64,000 nt of DNA from Dryocola clanedunensis subsp. sulfonylureivorans (GCF_016756775.1 NZ_JAERMU010000021.1:20440-84439); one strand, 5' to 3'; positions 1 to 9,998 are shown, counted from the stretch's first letter. The notes: generated by a model from the sequence alone, not told the origin. Translations and numbers: made by a program.

Positions 1-447
1 CATACCGCCTGACAGTTCAGAAGGCATCAGATTCGCAGCGCCTCGCAGACCAACGGCTTCGAGCTTCATCATCACCGTACTATGCAACAGCGGTTCAGGC
101 AGACGTCGATGTTCGCGTAGCGGATAGGCAACGTTTTCAAAAACATTCAGATCGGTAAACAGGGCACCTGACTGGAAAAGCATGCTCATCCGTTTACGCA
201 CGGTGAACAGACGCGAGCGTGACATTTCCGGCACGTTTTCACCGTCAAAGAGAATTTTGCCGCACTCAGGGGCAATTTGCCCGCCAATCAGACGCAGCAG
301 CGTGGTCTTCCCTATCCCGGATGGGCCCATAATGGCAGTGATCTTGCCCCGTGGTACCGTCAGAGAGATGTTGTCGAAAATACGTCGACTGCCACGTGAG
401 AAACTCACCCCGCAAATGTCGACCAGATTCGCCTCTTTCTGGCTCAT
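1..447 (-). CDS. mlaF: MlaF, ATPase of the Mla phospholipid transporter (N-terminal part, cut by the window edge)
   Basis: This is the ATP-binding subunit of the inner-membrane MlaFEDB complex, which moves phospholipids between the membranes to keep the outer membrane asymmetric. About 149 residues are visible, from the start to the ABC signature (ELSGGM) at the window edge; the Walker B part and C-terminus lie outside. The Walker A motif GPSGIGKTT is clear, and the N-terminal half aligns with E. coli MlaF. Two adjacent ATG codons (450 and 447) follow the Shine-Dalgarno AGGAAGG; the second has better spacing. The gene is divergent from yrbG. In E. coli mlaEDCB follow it in the same operon, off this window to the left. 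Confidence 0.95.
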   Translation of the reverse strand, partial: MSQKEANLVDICGVSFSRGSRRIFDNISLTVPRGKITAIMGPSGIGKTTLLRLIGGQIAPECGKILFDGENVPEMSRSRLFTVRKRMSMLFQSGALFTDLNVFENVAYPLREHRRLPEPLLHSTVMMKLEAVGLRGAANLMPSELSGGM

Positions 448-677
448 CATCCTTCCTTTTAAAGAGTGTATGGATAAAGCTTGGTGCCAAAACGCAGTGG
501 AAGACCCTCATTTTTACAGAATATTACCCGCTGCGGTTAGCGAAAGCTGGCATTTGTTTTACTTTTAGAGCGCTTAAAGTCAGAATTAAGAATTATTGGA
601 TTCCCTTCAGATAAGCGCGCCCCGCCGGAATTTTTCAGGCCCAGGACCGGCGATTATACCTGAATAAAGGATTTTAC

Positions 678-1655
678 ATGCTGTTAGCTACGGCTCTGTT
701 AATTATCGGTTTACTCCTGGTGGTCTATGGTGCCGACCGTCTGGTGTTTGCCGCTTCAATACTGTGCCGCAATTTTGGGATTCCGCCGCTAATTATCGGC
801 ATGACTGTCGTGAGTATCGGCACGTCGCTCCCGGAGATGATCGTCGCGGGCTCCGCTGCGCTTCACGGCCAACTGGATTTAGCGGTTGGCACGGCGATTG
901 GTTCCAATATCACTAACATCATGCTGATTTTGGGGCTGGCGGCGCTGTTACACCCATTTACCGTCAATTCCGATATCCTGCGCCGCGAATTGCCCCTAAT
1001 GTTGCTCTTCAGCGGTATTGCAGGTTTGCTTCTTTTCGATAATCACCTCAGCCGACTCAACGGCGTCGTGCTTATCGTGGCGGCAGCTCTGTACCTGCTG
1101 TTTATCGTTAAACTCGCTCGCCTGGCTGAAAAACAGGGTGACGATAACCTGACAAGAGAGCAGATAGCCGAGCTGCCCCGCGATGGCTCTCGTTCCGTCG
1201 CGTTTCTCTGGCTTGCCGTGGCCCTGATCATTTTACCGATGGCGACGCGGATGGTTATCGATAACGCCACCGTGCTGGCCAATTTCTTTGGTGTCAGCCA
1301 GCTCGTGATTGGCCTGACGGTGATTGCTATCGGTACCAGCCTGCCAGAACTTGCCACCGCTATCGCCGGAGCGCGTAAAGGTGAAGATGACATAGCCATC
1401 GGCAATATCATAGGATCGAATATATTTAATATTGTCTTTGTGTTGGGTATCCCGGCGCTTATCGCACCTGGAGATATTGACCCGCTGGCCTTCGCCCGGG
1501 ACTACTGGGTGATGTTAGCGGTTAGTGCCATTTTCGCCCTGCTTTGCTGGCGTAAGCCGCGCTCTATCGGCAAGTCGACCGGCGCTCTGTTAACATGTGC
1601 GTTTATCGTATGGATCGCGGTGCTGTGGTTTGTGGCATCGCCAGTCGTTGGATAA
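678..1655 (+). CDS. yrbG: YrbG, inner-membrane calcium/sodium antiporter family protein
   Basis: This 325-residue polytopic membrane protein has the internal duplication typical of the CaCA (Na+/Ca2+ exchanger) family. Each half carries the alpha-repeat motif: SIGTSLPE with GSNITN in the first, and AIGTSLPE with GSNIFN in the second. Length equals E. coli YrbG. It starts the run yrbG-kdsD-kdsC-lptC-lptA-lptB and ends 15 bp before kdsD. Cation exchange is inferred from the family; the E. coli protein has no well-established physiological role and is not needed for LPS synthesis. Confidence 0.95.
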   Translation: MLLATALLIIGLLLVVYGADRLVFAASILCRNFGIPPLIIGMTVVSIGTSLPEMIVAGSAALHGQLDLAVGTAIGSNITNIMLILGLAALLHPFTVNSDILRRELPLMLLFSGIAGLLLFDNHLSRLNGVVLIVAAALYLLFIVKLARLAEKQGDDNLTREQIAELPRDGSRSVAFLWLAVALIILPMATRMVIDNATVLANFFGVSQLVIGLTVIAIGTSLPELATAIAGARKGEDDIAIGNIIGSNIFNIVFVLGIPALIAPGDIDPLAFARDYWVMLAVSAIFALLCWRKPRSIGKSTGALLTCAFIVWIAVLWFVASPVVG

Positions 1656-1670
1656 ATTGGAAACGAAAAT

Positions 1671-2657
1671 ATGTCACACATAGATCTACAGCCGGGCTTT
1701 GACTTTCAACAAGCGGGAAAAGACGTCCTTAATATTGAACGTGAAGGCCTGGCTCAGCTCGATCAGTACATCAATGCTGATTTCTCCGCCGCCTGCGAGA
1801 AGATTTTTTACTGCCCCGGCAAAGTGGTTGTCATGGGGATGGGGAAATCCGGACATATTGGCAAAAAAATGGCGGCGACGTTCGCCAGCACCGGTACGCC
1901 GGCCTTCTTTGTTCATCCGGGTGAAGCAAGCCACGGTGATTTAGGCATGGTTTCCCCGCAGGACGTGGTGATTGCCATTTCCAACTCTGGTGAGTCAAAC
2001 GAAATCCTCGCGCTGATCCCGGTGTTAAAGCGTCTTCAGGTGCCGATGATTTGCATGACGGGACGTCCTGAAAGCGCCATGGGTCGAGCTGCAGATATCC
2101 ATTTATGCATTAAAGTGCCGAAGGAAGCTTGTCCGCTGGGTCTGGCACCGACGACCAGCACCACGGCGACGTTGGTGATGGGCGATGCCCTGGCGGTTGC
2201 TCTGCTTAAAGCCCGCGGCTTCACCCAGGAAGATTTCGCCCTTTCCCATCCGGGCGGGGCGTTGGGTCGTAAACTGTTGTTACGCGTCAATGACATCATG
2301 CACACTGGCGACGATATTCCGCACGTCAGCAAAGATGCCAGCCTGCGCGATGCCCTGCTGGAAATCACCCGTAAAAACATGGGCATGACGGTAATCTGTA
2401 ACGACCTGATGAAAATCGAAGGCATCTTCACCGACGGTGACTTACGCCGCGTCTTCGATATGGGCGTCGATTTACACACCCTTAATATCGCCGATGTCAT
2501 GACCTCTGGCGGTATTCGCGTAAGGCCGGGCACACTGGCCGTCGATGCACTGAATCTGATGCAGTCCCGCCATATTACTTCCGTTCTGGTTGCTGATGGC
2601 GACCAGCTAATTGGTGTGGTACATATGCATGACATGCTGCGCGCAGGCGTGGTTTAA
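1671..2657 (+). CDS. kdsD: D-arabinose 5-phosphate isomerase KdsD
   Basis: KdsD converts D-ribulose 5-phosphate to D-arabinose 5-phosphate, the first dedicated step of Kdo synthesis for LPS, in the cytoplasm. The 328-residue protein has an N-terminal SIS sugar-isomerase domain (roughly residues 40-180, with GMGKSGHIGKK and the SNSGES phosphate-binding loop) and two C-terminal CBS domains. Length and sequence match E. coli KdsD. It is followed 16 bp later by kdsC, which acts two steps further along the same pathway, so the two are probably cotranscribed. Confidence 0.97.
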   Translation: MSHIDLQPGFDFQQAGKDVLNIEREGLAQLDQYINADFSAACEKIFYCPGKVVVMGMGKSGHIGKKMAATFASTGTPAFFVHPGEASHGDLGMVSPQDVVIAISNSGESNEILALIPVLKRLQVPMICMTGRPESAMGRAADIHLCIKVPKEACPLGLAPTTSTTATLVMGDALAVALLKARGFTQEDFALSHPGGALGRKLLLRVNDIMHTGDDIPHVSKDASLRDALLEITRKNMGMTVICNDLMKIEGIFTDGDLRRVFDMGVDLHTLNIADVMTSGGIRVRPGTLAVDALNLMQSRHITSVLVADGDQLIGVVHMHDMLRAGVV

Positions 2658-2673
2658 CAAAGGATTAGAATCA

Positions 2674-3240
2674 ATGAGTAACCCTGAAGCGTCACTCAAT
2701 ACTTGCTATGGGCCTGTGAGTGCACGCGTGATGGAGCGGGCCGCTAACGTGCGCCTGCTTATACTGGATGTCGACGGCGTCATGTCGGACGGCCTGATCT
2801 ACATGGGTAACAGCGGCGAAGAGCTGAAAGCCTTTAACGTGCGGGATGGGTATGGGATCCGTTGCGCCCTCACCTCCGGTATTGAAGTCGCTATAATTAC
2901 CGGCCGCAAAGCAAAATTGCTTGAGGATCGCTGCGAGACATTAGGTATTACCCATCTTTATCAGGGACAATCCGATAAGCTGCTGGCTTTTCGTGACCTG
3001 TTGGATAAACTCGCCCTCTCGCCTGAACAAGTGGCCTATGTTGGTGACGACCTTATCGACTGGCCGGTGATGGCTGAAGTTGCGCTGAGCGTGGCGGTTG
3101 CCGATGCTCACCCATTACTGACGCCGCGCGCGGATTACGTTACCCGTATCGAAGGCGGACGTGGTGCCGTACGGGAAGTCTGCGACCTGCTGTTACTGGC
3201 ACAAGGAAAACTTGATGAAGCCAAAGGGCTGTCCATATGA
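2674..3240 (+). CDS. kdsC: 3-deoxy-D-manno-octulosonate 8-phosphate phosphatase KdsC
   Basis: KdsC removes the phosphate from Kdo 8-phosphate to give free Kdo. The protein is 188 residues, as in E. coli. It is a C0-type HAD phosphatase: motif I is LDVDGVMSDG, with the nucleophile and acid/base aspartates, and motif III-like GDDLIDWPVM lies near residue 120. The start MSNPEAS was chosen because it follows AAAGGATTAG and aligns with the E. coli start; an in-frame extension upstream would run into kdsD. The stop overlaps the lptC start by four bases (ATGA), which suggests translational coupling. Confidence 0.97.
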   Translation: MSNPEASLNTCYGPVSARVMERAANVRLLILDVDGVMSDGLIYMGNSGEELKAFNVRDGYGIRCALTSGIEVAIITGRKAKLLEDRCETLGITHLYQGQSDKLLAFRDLLDKLALSPEQVAYVGDDLIDWPVMAEVALSVAVADAHPLLTPRADYVTRIEGGRGAVREVCDLLLLAQGKLDEAKGLSI

Positions 3241-3812
3241 GTAAAACCAGGCGTTGGGTTATCATCCTGCTGTCGCTTTTAGCGCTGGTGCTGATTGGCA
3301 TTAACCTGGTCGATAAAGACGATGTTGCGGCACCCACGACGGCAACCAACGAGCCAACGTATAAAAGCGAACATTCCACCACGGTTGTCTACAACCCTGA
3401 AGGAGCGTTGACTTATCGCCTGATTGCCGAACATGTCGAGTATTTCTCAGACACGGCTATCTCGTGGTTCACCAAACCCGTAATGACACAGTACGATGAA
3501 AATAAAGTAGCTACCTGGTCATTACGGGCAGATCGCGCCAAACTAACCAATGACAGGATGCTTTATCTGTACGGAAACGTCGTGCTGACAGCCCTGACAC
3601 CGGACTCCCAGTTACGCAAGATTACGACCGATAATGCGCAGGTTAACTTAATCACTCAGGATGTTGCCTCTGATGATTTAGTGACGCTGTATGGTACGAG
3701 CTTTAACTCCAGCGGCCTGAAAATGCGCGGGAACTTACGCAGCAAAAACGCCCAGCTGATTGAAAAGGTTAGAACATCCTATGAAATCCAGAATAAACAA
3801 ACTCAGCCTTAA
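3237..3812 (+). CDS. lptC: LptC, inner-membrane-anchored LPS export bridge protein
   Basis: LptC takes LPS from the LptB2FG ABC transporter and passes it to LptA. The 191-residue protein has one N-terminal transmembrane helix (about residues 7-25) and a periplasmic beta-jellyroll; length is the same as in E. coli. It overlaps kdsC by 4 bp and lptA by 32 bp. The E. coli lptA promoter that responds to envelope stress lies inside this gene; I did not confirm it here. Confidence 0.97.
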   Translation: MSKTRRWVIILLSLLALVLIGINLVDKDDVAAPTTATNEPTYKSEHSTTVVYNPEGALTYRLIAEHVEYFSDTAISWFTKPVMTQYDENKVATWSLRADRAKLTNDRMLYLYGNVVLTALTPDSQLRKITTDNAQVNLITQDVASDDLVTLYGTSFNSSGLKMRGNLRSKNAQLIEKVRTSYEIQNKQTQP

Positions 3813-4341
3813 TTTAGTTCTGAGCAGCACGCTTTTGGCCGCCAGTTTTTCGGCCCTTGCGCTGACCGGTGATACCGAGAAGCCCATTCATATTGAATCC
3901 GATCAGCAGTCTCTGGATATGCAGGGCAATATTGTCACCTTTACCGGTAACGTTATCGTCACCCAGGGCAGTATCAAGATTAACGCCGACAAGGTCGTGG
4001 TCACCCGTCCTGGCGGTGAACAGGGTAAAGAAGTCATTGACGGCTTTGGTAAGCCGGCAACGTTTTACCAGATGCAGGATAACGGCAAACCGGTCAAAGG
4101 CCACGCCTCCAAAATGCATTATGAACTGCAAAACGACTTTGTGGTGCTGACGGGGGATGCGTTCCTCGAACAGCTCGACAGCAATATTAAAGGCGACAAA
4201 ATTACCTATCTCGTTAAAGAGCAAAAAATGCAGGCCTTTAGCGACAAAGGTAAGCGCGTGACCACCATTCTGGTGCCTTCGCAATTGCAGAACAAAGATG
4301 GCAAGGCGGCACCTGCACCGGCCCCTAAAAAGAGTAACTAA
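3781..4341 (+). CDS. lptA: LptA, periplasmic LPS transport protein
   Basis: LptA oligomers form the periplasmic bridge that carries LPS from LptC to LptD. The start at MKSRINK gives 186 residues with a signal peptide (hydrophobic LNLVLSSTLLAASF, cleavage after ALA near residue 28) and an OstA-type jellyroll. The C-terminus ends in a Pro/Ala-rich APAPAPKKSN tail that differs from E. coli. Translation begins inside the end of lptC. lptB follows after 6 bp, so the LPS export genes are tightly packed. Confidence 0.97.
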   Translation: MKSRINKLSLNLVLSSTLLAASFSALALTGDTEKPIHIESDQQSLDMQGNIVTFTGNVIVTQGSIKINADKVVVTRPGGEQGKEVIDGFGKPATFYQMQDNGKPVKGHASKMHYELQNDFVVLTGDAFLEQLDSNIKGDKITYLVKEQKMQAFSDKGKRVTTILVPSQLQNKDGKAAPAPAPKKSN

Positions 4342-4347
4342 TTCGTT

Positions 4348-5073
4348 ATGGCAACTTTAATTGCGAAAAATCTCGCCAAAGCCTACAAAGGCCGTCGCGT
4401 GGTGGAAGACGTTAGTCTGACCGTGAAATCCGGCGAAATTGTCGGCCTGCTGGGCCCTAACGGTGCGGGCAAAACCACGACGTTTTATATGGTCGTCGGT
4501 ATCGTGTCGCGCGATGCGGGTAATATCATCATTGATGATGAAGATATCAGTATGCTGCCGCTGCACGCCCGTGCCCGCCGTGGTATCGGCTATCTTCCAC
4601 AGGAAGCCTCCATTTTTCGTCGTCTGAGCGTGTTCGATAACCTGATGGCCGTCCTGCAGATCCGCGATGACCTGACCAGCGAACAGCGCGACGATCGCGC
4701 GAACGAGCTGATGGAGGAGTTCCACATTGAGCATCTGCGTAACAGCCTCGGTCAGTCTCTGTCCGGCGGTGAACGTCGCCGTGTGGAAATCGCTCGTGCC
4801 TTAGCCGCTAATCCAAAATTTATTTTGCTGGATGAACCTTTTGCGGGCGTCGATCCGATTTCCGTTATCGACATCAAGCGAATCATCGAACACCTGCGCG
4901 ACAGCGGCCTCGGCGTGCTGATAACTGACCACAACGTGCGTGAAACCCTCGCGGTTTGTGAACGCGCTTACATCGTCAGCCAGGGCCATTTAATCGCCCA
5001 CGGTACGCCGGGTGAAATCCTTGAAGACGAACATGTTAAGCGTGTCTATCTGGGCGAAGAGTTCAGACTCTGA
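4348..5073 (+). CDS. lptB: LptB, ATPase of the LPS export transporter
   Basis: LptB is the cytoplasmic ATPase that powers LPS extraction with LptF and LptG, which are encoded elsewhere. The 241-residue protein shows Walker [10 protein letters not shown] (about residue 36), a Q-loop region YLPQEAS, signature LSGGERRR, Walker B FILLDEP and the switch histidine in ITDHNVRE. Length and sequence match E. coli. The next gene, rpoN, begins 48 bp downstream. Confidence 0.97.
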   Translation: MATLIAKNLAKAYKGRRVVEDVSLTVKSGEIVGLLGPNGAGKTTTFYMVVGIVSRDAGNIIIDDEDISMLPLHARARRGIGYLPQEASIFRRLSVFDNLMAVLQIRDDLTSEQRDDRANELMEEFHIEHLRNSLGQSLSGGERRRVEIARALAANPKFILLDEPFAGVDPISVIDIKRIIEHLRDSGLGVLITDHNVRETLAVCERAYIVSQGHLIAHGTPGEILEDEHVKRVYLGEEFRL

Positions 5074-5121
5074 TAGGGTAGGCCGCATAAACCTAAACAT
5101 GTGGGGAAGTTCGCTCTGAAT

Positions 5122-6555
5122 ATGAAGCAAGGTTTGCAGTTACGGCTCAGCCAACAACTTGCTATGACTCCGCAGCTGCAGCAGGCTATTCGTCTGCTGC
5201 AATTGTCGACGCTGGAGCTACAGCAGGAACTTCAACAGGCACTGGAGAATAATCCACTGCTTGAGCAAACCGACCCGCATGAGGAAATTGACGCGCAGGA
5301 AGCCCGCGAAGATGAAGCGCTGGACATTCGCGATGCGCTTGAACAAAAAGAGATGCCGGAAGAGCTCCCGCTGGATACCAGCTGGGACGAAATCTACACG
5401 GCGGGCTCGCCTTCAGGCGCGGGTTCCGACTATAGCGACGACGAGCTCCCGGTTTACCAGGGTGAAACTACCCAGTCCCTTCAGGATTATCTGATGTGGC
5501 AGGTGGATCTGACGCCGTTCTCTGATACCGACACGGCTATTGCCACCTCGATTGTCGACGCCGTTGATGAAACGGGCTACCTCACCGTCTCCCTCGAAGA
5601 GATTCTGGAAAGCATGGGCGATGACGAAATCACCCTTGATGAGGTGGAGGTCGTCCTCAAGCGCATTCAGCGTTTTGACCCTGTTGGCGTGGCGGCCCGC
5701 GATCTGCGGGACTGTCTGCTGGTACAGCTCTCCCAGTATGCCAAAGAGACACCGTGGCTGAATGAAGCCCGCTTAATCGTCAGCGAGCATCTCGACCTGC
5801 TGGCTAATCATGATTTCCGCAGCCTGATGCGCGTCACGCGTCTGAAAGAAGACGTGCTGAAAGAGGCCATGAGCCTGATCCAGTCTCTTGACCCGCGCCC
5901 CGGCCAGTCTATCCAGACCGGCGAGCCGGAATACGTCATTCCCGACGTGCTGGTGCGTAAGCTCCAGGGCCATTGGACCGTCGAGCTCAATTCAGATAGC
6001 ATTCCACGCCTGAAAATAAACCAGCAGTACGCCGCGCTGGGCAACAGCGGCCGTAACGACAGTGATTCGCAGTATATCCGCAGTAATCTGCAGGAAGCGA
6101 AATGGCTGATTAAGAGCCTCGAGAGCCGCAACGATACCCTGCTGCGCGTCAGCCGTTGTATCGTCGAGCAGCAGCAAGGTTTCTTTGAGCATGGCGAAGA
6201 GCACATGCGGCCGATGGTACTGGCAGATATTGCTCAGGCCGTGGAAATGCATGAATCCACCATCTCACGTGTCACCACGCAGAAGTATCTCCACAGCCCG
6301 CGTGGCATTTTTGAACTGAAATATTTCTTCTCAAGCCATGTGAATACCGAAGGCGGCGGCGAAGCCTCCTCTACGGCCATCCGTGCGCTGGTGAAGAAGT
6401 TAATTGCGGCGGAAAATCCCGCGAAACCCCTTAGTGATAGCAAGTTAACGACTATGCTTTCAGATCAAGGCATTATGGTCGCACGCCGCACTGTTGCGAA
6501 GTACCGAGAGTCTTTATCCATACCACCGTCAAACCAGCGTAAACAACTGGTCTGA
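5122..6555 (+). CDS. rpoN: RNA polymerase sigma-54 factor RpoN
   Basis: RpoN directs polymerase to -24/-12 promoters that need AAA+ activators, including nitrogen-limitation genes. The 477-residue protein has the Gln/Leu-rich activator-interacting region I (residues 1-50), an acidic region II, the core-binding domain, the HTH, and the C-terminal RpoN box [10 protein letters not shown]. An upstream in-frame GTG at 5101 would add seven residues. The ATG at 5122 is preferred because it matches the E. coli start, although the spacing from GGGGAAG is long. The neighbours hpf, ptsN, rapZ and npr form the conserved rpoN operon. Confidence 0.97.
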   Translation: MKQGLQLRLSQQLAMTPQLQQAIRLLQLSTLELQQELQQALENNPLLEQTDPHEEIDAQEAREDEALDIRDALEQKEMPEELPLDTSWDEIYTAGSPSGAGSDYSDDELPVYQGETTQSLQDYLMWQVDLTPFSDTDTAIATSIVDAVDETGYLTVSLEEILESMGDDEITLDEVEVVLKRIQRFDPVGVAARDLRDCLLVQLSQYAKETPWLNEARLIVSEHLDLLANHDFRSLMRVTRLKEDVLKEAMSLIQSLDPRPGQSIQTGEPEYVIPDVLVRKLQGHWTVELNSDSIPRLKINQQYAALGNSGRNDSDSQYIRSNLQEAKWLIKSLESRNDTLLRVSRCIVEQQQGFFEHGEEHMRPMVLADIAQAVEMHESTISRVTTQKYLHSPRGIFELKYFFSSHVNTEGGGEASSTAIRALVKKLIAAENPAKPLSDSKLTTMLSDQGIMVARRTVAKYRESLSIPPSNQRKQLV

Positions 6556-6577
6556 CTCTACTGATAAGGAAGACACT

Positions 6578-6865
6578 ATGCAGCTCAACATCACAGGACA
6601 AAACGTCGAGATCACGGACGCACTGCGCGATTTTGTGAATGCGAAGTTTGCCAAACTGGAGCAGTACTTCGAACGCATCAATCAGGTGTATATTGTTTTA
6701 AAAGTAGAAAAGGTCACCCATCTGGCGGATGCTACGCTCCATGTTAACGGGGGCGAGCTACATGCCAGTGCCGAAGGGCAGGATATGTATGCGGCCATTG
6801 ACGGCCTGATCGATAAACTGGCTCGCCAGTTAACTAAACATAAAGATAAACTAAAACAACACTGA
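6578..6865 (+). CDS. hpf: Ribosome hibernation promoting factor HPF (short form)
   Basis: HPF binds the small subunit in stationary phase and, with RMF, stabilises inactive 100S ribosomes. The 95-residue protein is the short HPF form found in gamma-proteobacteria, with the beta-alpha-beta-beta-beta-alpha fold and a lysine-rich C-terminal end (KHKDKLKQH). The start MQLNITG follows GATAAGGAAGAC and agrees with E. coli. It lies 22 bp after rpoN. An 11-bp perfect inverted repeat follows before ptsN. Confidence 0.97.
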   Translation: MQLNITGQNVEITDALRDFVNAKFAKLEQYFERINQVYIVLKVEKVTHLADATLHVNGGELHASAEGQDMYAAIDGLIDKLARQLTKHKDKLKQH

Positions 6866-6891
6866 TACTCCGAGTATCTGTTTGCGCCTCG

Positions 6892-6921
6892 ACGGCTCGT
6901 TATCCCGTGGTAACGAGCCGT
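6892..6921 (+). other. Perfect 11-bp inverted repeat between hpf and ptsN
   Basis: The arms ACGGCTCGTTA (6892-6902) and TAACGAGCCGT (6911-6921) flank an 8-base loop. No T-tract follows, so this is not a standard intrinsic terminator. In the mRNA it would form a stable stem 28 bp before the ptsN start. It could act as a partial terminator, an RNase processing site or a 3' stabiliser for hpf mRNA; that is inference. Confidence 0.7.
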
Positions 6922-6949
6922 TAGCATAACAGGGTGCTTAGGTGAAATT

Positions 6950-7441
6950 ATGATGAACAACGATTCCGCTCTACAACTTAGTCATGTCCTGAACCAGGAA
7001 TGTACCCGCAGTGGTGTGCATTGCCAGAGCAAGAAACGCGCTCTGGAAATCATCAGCGAACTGGCGGCAAAGCAGCTTGGTCTGCCGCCGCAGGTCGTCT
7101 TCGAAGCCGTGCTAACCCGCGAGCGTATGGGCAGTACCGGTATCGGCAATGGCATCGCCATTCCTCACGGTAAGCTTGAAGAAGATACTCTGCGTGCCGT
7201 TGGCGTGTTTGTTCAGCTGGAGACGCCTATCGCTTTCGATGCGATAGACAATCAACCTGTCGATCTGCTTTTTGCCCTGCTGGTGCCGGCCGATCAGACC
7301 AAAACGCATCTGCACACGCTTTCGCTGGTGGCCAAGCGCCTGGCGGATAAAACCATCTGCCGTCGCCTGCGCAGCGCCCAAAGTGATGAAGAGCTTTATC
7401 AGATCATTACCGAATCAGAACAGGGTAGTGAAAGTGAATAA
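6950..7441 (+). CDS. ptsN: PTS IIA-like nitrogen regulatory protein PtsN (EIIA-Ntr)
   Basis: PtsN is the terminal phosphoacceptor of the nitrogen PTS (PtsP-NPr-PtsN). It regulates potassium transport and other targets according to its phosphorylation state. The 163-residue protein carries the phosphorylated histidine His73 in GIAIPHGK. Sequence and length match E. coli. Its phosphodonor NPr is encoded two genes downstream, so the regulator and carrier are in the same operon as rpoN. Confidence 0.97.
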   Translation: MMNNDSALQLSHVLNQECTRSGVHCQSKKRALEIISELAAKQLGLPPQVVFEAVLTRERMGSTGIGNGIAIPHGKLEEDTLRAVGVFVQLETPIAFDAIDNQPVDLLFALLVPADQTKTHLHTLSLVAKRLADKTICRRLRSAQSDEELYQIITESEQGSESE

Positions 7442-7494
7442 TCTGGCGGCACAGACGATATTGTCACCGCCTGGTATCTCGGGAGAATAATGAC

Positions 7495-8349
7495 ATGGTG
7501 CTGATGATTGTCAGCGGCCGCTCTGGTTCAGGGAAGTCGGTAGCCTTGCGCGCACTGGAAGATATGGGATTCTACTGTGTCGATAACCTGCCTGTGGTGC
7601 TGCTGCCGGAACTGGCGAAAACGCTCGCAGAGCGGCAAATCTCTGCGGCAGTGAGCATCGACGTGCGAAACATGCCGGAAAACCCGGAGATTTTCGAACA
7701 GGCGATGACTAACCTGCCGGACGCCTTCTCCCCGCAGCTGCTGTTCCTGGATGCGGACCGCAACACGTTAATCCGCCGCTATAGCGATACCCGCCGTCTG
7801 CACCCTCTTTCCAGCAAGAATCTGTCGCTTGAAAGCGCTATCGACGAAGAGAGCGACCTGCTAGAACCGCTCAAGTCCCGTGCCGATCTCATCATCGATA
7901 CCTCCGAGATGTCCGTGCACGAACTGGCGGAAATGCTCCGCACCCGACTGCTGGGCAAACGCGAGCGCGAACTGACGATGGTCTTCGAATCCTTCGGCTT
8001 CAAGCACGGTATCCCCATTGATGCCGACTACGTGTTTGACGTGCGCTTCCTGCCGAACCCGCACTGGGATCCGAAGCTGCGTCCGATGACCGGCCTGGAC
8101 CGCCCGGTGGCGGCGTTCCTCGACAGGCACACAGAAGTACACAATTTTATCTACCAGACCCGTAGCTACCTTGAGCTATGGTTACCGATGCTGGAAACCA
8201 ATAACCGCAGCTACCTGACGGTGGCTATCGGTTGTACCGGTGGTAAGCACCGCTCGGTCTACATTGCCGAGCAGTTGGCCGACTACTTCCGCTCGCGCGG
8301 TAAGAACGTTCAGTCTCGTCATCGTACGCTGGAAAAACGTAAAACATGA
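7495..8349 (+). CDS. rapZ: RNase adaptor protein RapZ
   Basis: RapZ presents the small RNA GlmZ to RNase E and senses glucosamine 6-phosphate, thereby tuning glmS expression. The 284-residue protein has an N-terminal P-loop domain (GRSGSGKS at residues 8-15) and a basic C-terminal RNA-binding domain ending [11 protein letters not shown]. Length equals E. coli RapZ. The start is placed after the Shine-Dalgarno GGGAG. The stop overlaps the npr start by 4 bp (ATGA). Confidence 0.97.
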   Translation: MVLMIVSGRSGSGKSVALRALEDMGFYCVDNLPVVLLPELAKTLAERQISAAVSIDVRNMPENPEIFEQAMTNLPDAFSPQLLFLDADRNTLIRRYSDTRRLHPLSSKNLSLESAIDEESDLLEPLKSRADLIIDTSEMSVHELAEMLRTRLLGKRERELTMVFESFGFKHGIPIDADYVFDVRFLPNPHWDPKLRPMTGLDRPVAAFLDRHTEVHNFIYQTRSYLELWLPMLETNNRSYLTVAIGCTGGKHRSVYIAEQLADYFRSRGKNVQSRHRTLEKRKT

Positions 8350-8618
8350 CCGTAAAACATACCGTTGAGATCACCAATAAGCTGGGCATGCACGCGCGCC
8401 CGGCCATGAAGCTGTTTGAGCTGGTGCAAAGCTTTGATGCAGAAGTGATGCTGCGCAATGAAGCGGGCACCGAGGCGGAAGCCAGCAGCGTGATTGCGCT
8501 GCTGATGCTGGATTCAGCGAAGGGCGGGCAGATCGAAGTAGAGGTCACCGGCCCGCAGGAAGAGCAGGCGCTGGCAGCGGTTGTTGCGCTGTTCAACGCC
8601 GGTTTTGACGAAGACTAA
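8346..8618 (+). CDS. npr: Phosphocarrier protein NPr (PtsO)
   Basis: NPr carries phosphate from PtsP to PtsN in the nitrogen PTS. The 90-residue HPr-fold protein has the active histidine at residue 16 in GMHARPA; the rest aligns with E. coli NPr. It is the last gene of the rpoN operon. The stop codon ends only one base before the end of the convergent gene mtgA, leaving no room for a separate terminator between them. Confidence 0.97.
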   Translation: MTVKHTVEITNKLGMHARPAMKLFELVQSFDAEVMLRNEAGTEAEASSVIALLMLDSAKGGQIEVEVTGPQEEQALAAVVALFNAGFDED

Positions 8619-8619
8619 A

Positions 8620-9348
8620 TCATTTCAAATTATGCTGCGTCAGGAACGACTCCCCACCCAGCTGGCGCATCTGCCTTAAAATCCACTGCTGACGCTGGCC
8701 GACATAGCCGGAAGGCGCATTCGCTTTAAAACGGATTGGATTAGGCAGCACGGCAGCAAGCAGAGCAGCTTCCGAAGCGGTTAAACGGCTCGCGGGCTTG
8801 TGGAAATAACGCTGCGCGGCGGCTTCCACACCGAACGTCCCTTCTCCAAATTCCGCGATGTTCAGGTAGACGGTCAGGATCCGGCGTTTCGTCCACACCA
8901 CCTCCATCCCCAGCGTTAGCCCAGCCTCCAGACCTTTGCGCACCCAGCTGCGCCCATCCCATAAGAAGAGATTTTTCGCGGTCTGCTGAGAGAGCGTGGA
9001 CGCGCCGCGAATGCGGGTCTCTTTGCGCTCGCTGTGCGAAATGGCCTTTTCGATAGAAGCCATGTCAAAGCCCCAGTGATCCGGGAACTTCTGGTCTTCG
9101 GCAGCCATCACCGCAAGCGGCATCCACGGAGAGATCTCATCCATGCTCACCCAGTCTGAATGGGCCACATAGCTGAAATCACCCGTCAGCCAGGCGCCAA
9201 GCTGCCGCTCAGCCATCACCGCGGAAAACGGGACGGGAAGGAAGCTAAACAGCAGGATGCCCGCAATCCATAATCCGGCAAGAGCCAGCACGACACGCAG
9301 GACCCAACGTTTTATCTTCGCCCAAACAGTAAGACGCCCTTTTCTCAT
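8620..9348 (-). CDS. mtgA: Monofunctional peptidoglycan glycosyltransferase MtgA
   Basis: MtgA polymerises lipid II into glycan strands at the inner membrane. The 242-residue protein has one N-terminal membrane anchor (about residues 12-38) and a family GT51 domain with the catalytic glutamate motif [12 protein letters not shown] and the motifs RGASTLSQQ and RKGLEA. The ATG at 9348 gives the E. coli length and overlaps the elbB stop by 4 bp (ATGA). An in-frame TTG two codons upstream is possible but less likely. Confidence 0.96.
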   Translation of the reverse strand: MRKGRLTVWAKIKRWVLRVVLALAGLWIAGILLFSFLPVPFSAVMAERQLGAWLTGDFSYVAHSDWVSMDEISPWMPLAVMAAEDQKFPDHWGFDMASIEKAISHSERKETRIRGASTLSQQTAKNLFLWDGRSWVRKGLEAGLTLGMEVVWTKRRILTVYLNIAEFGEGTFGVEAAAQRYFHKPASRLTASEAALLAAVLPNPIRFKANAPSGYVGQRQQWILRQMRQLGGESFLTQHNLK

Positions 9349-9998
9349 TCGCAAAGATCCAGTACGCGCGAAACAAGTTTCTCAATGCCCGTGGCTGCTT
9401 CATCGATACGTGTAGCCAGCATGTAGGCCGGGGTGGTGACAACCTTGTGCTCTTCATCAACCACGATATCCGCCACCGGACAAGGCACGTGCTCCGCACC
9501 CATCTCTTCGAGCATCTCGGCAAGATCGATATCCGTGCCGATTGTCAGACGCACGGGCATGTCCAGGATTTTCGGCAGCATCGCAGGGGCGATACAGATA
9601 AAGCCCAGCGGTTTGCCCTGGGCGTGAAGTTCCCGCGCCAGACGCCGCAGCTCGCTGTCCACCAGGCACTGTGTGCCGCTGGAGGCAAAATTACTGAGGT
9701 TCTTCGCTGCCCCAAAGCCACCCGGCACAATCAGCGCATCGAGCTGACTGGCATCGGCTTTTGCCAGCGGAGCTATCACGCCACGGGTAATACGCGCCGC
9801 TTCAACCAGAACATTACGCCCTTCTATAGCCGGTTCGTTTGCCAGATGATTAATGACATCTGCCTGAGGTTTGTCGGGCGCAAAACAGACCGCTTCAGCC
9901 CCTGCTCTGGCGAGCGCCAGAAGCGTAATCACCGCCTCATGGATTTCGCTGCCGTCATAGACGCCGCAACCGCTGAGCACCACTCCAACTCTCTTCAT
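9345..9998 (-). CDS. elbB: ElbB (GlxA-type DJ-1/PfpI family protein, glyoxalase)
   Basis: This is a 217-residue DJ-1/PfpI superfamily protein; E. coli ElbB (YhbL) has glyoxalase activity in vitro and was linked to isoprenoid synthesis. The nucleophile elbow contains a cysteine in GFICIAPAM (about residue 137), and the conserved glutamate-bearing start [11 protein letters not shown] is present. The start MKRVGVV follows AAGGAATGACC. It is translationally coupled to mtgA and divergent from the small RNA gene arcZ. Physiological substrate is uncertain. Confidence 0.94.
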   Translation of the reverse strand: MKRVGVVLSGCGVYDGSEIHEAVITLLALARAGAEAVCFAPDKPQADVINHLANEPAIEGRNVLVEAARITRGVIAPLAKADASQLDALIVPGGFGAAKNLSNFASSGTQCLVDSELRRLARELHAQGKPLGFICIAPAMLPKILDMPVRLTIGTDIDLAEMLEEMGAEHVPCPVADIVVDEEHKVVTTPAYMLATRIDEAATGIEKLVSRVLDLCE

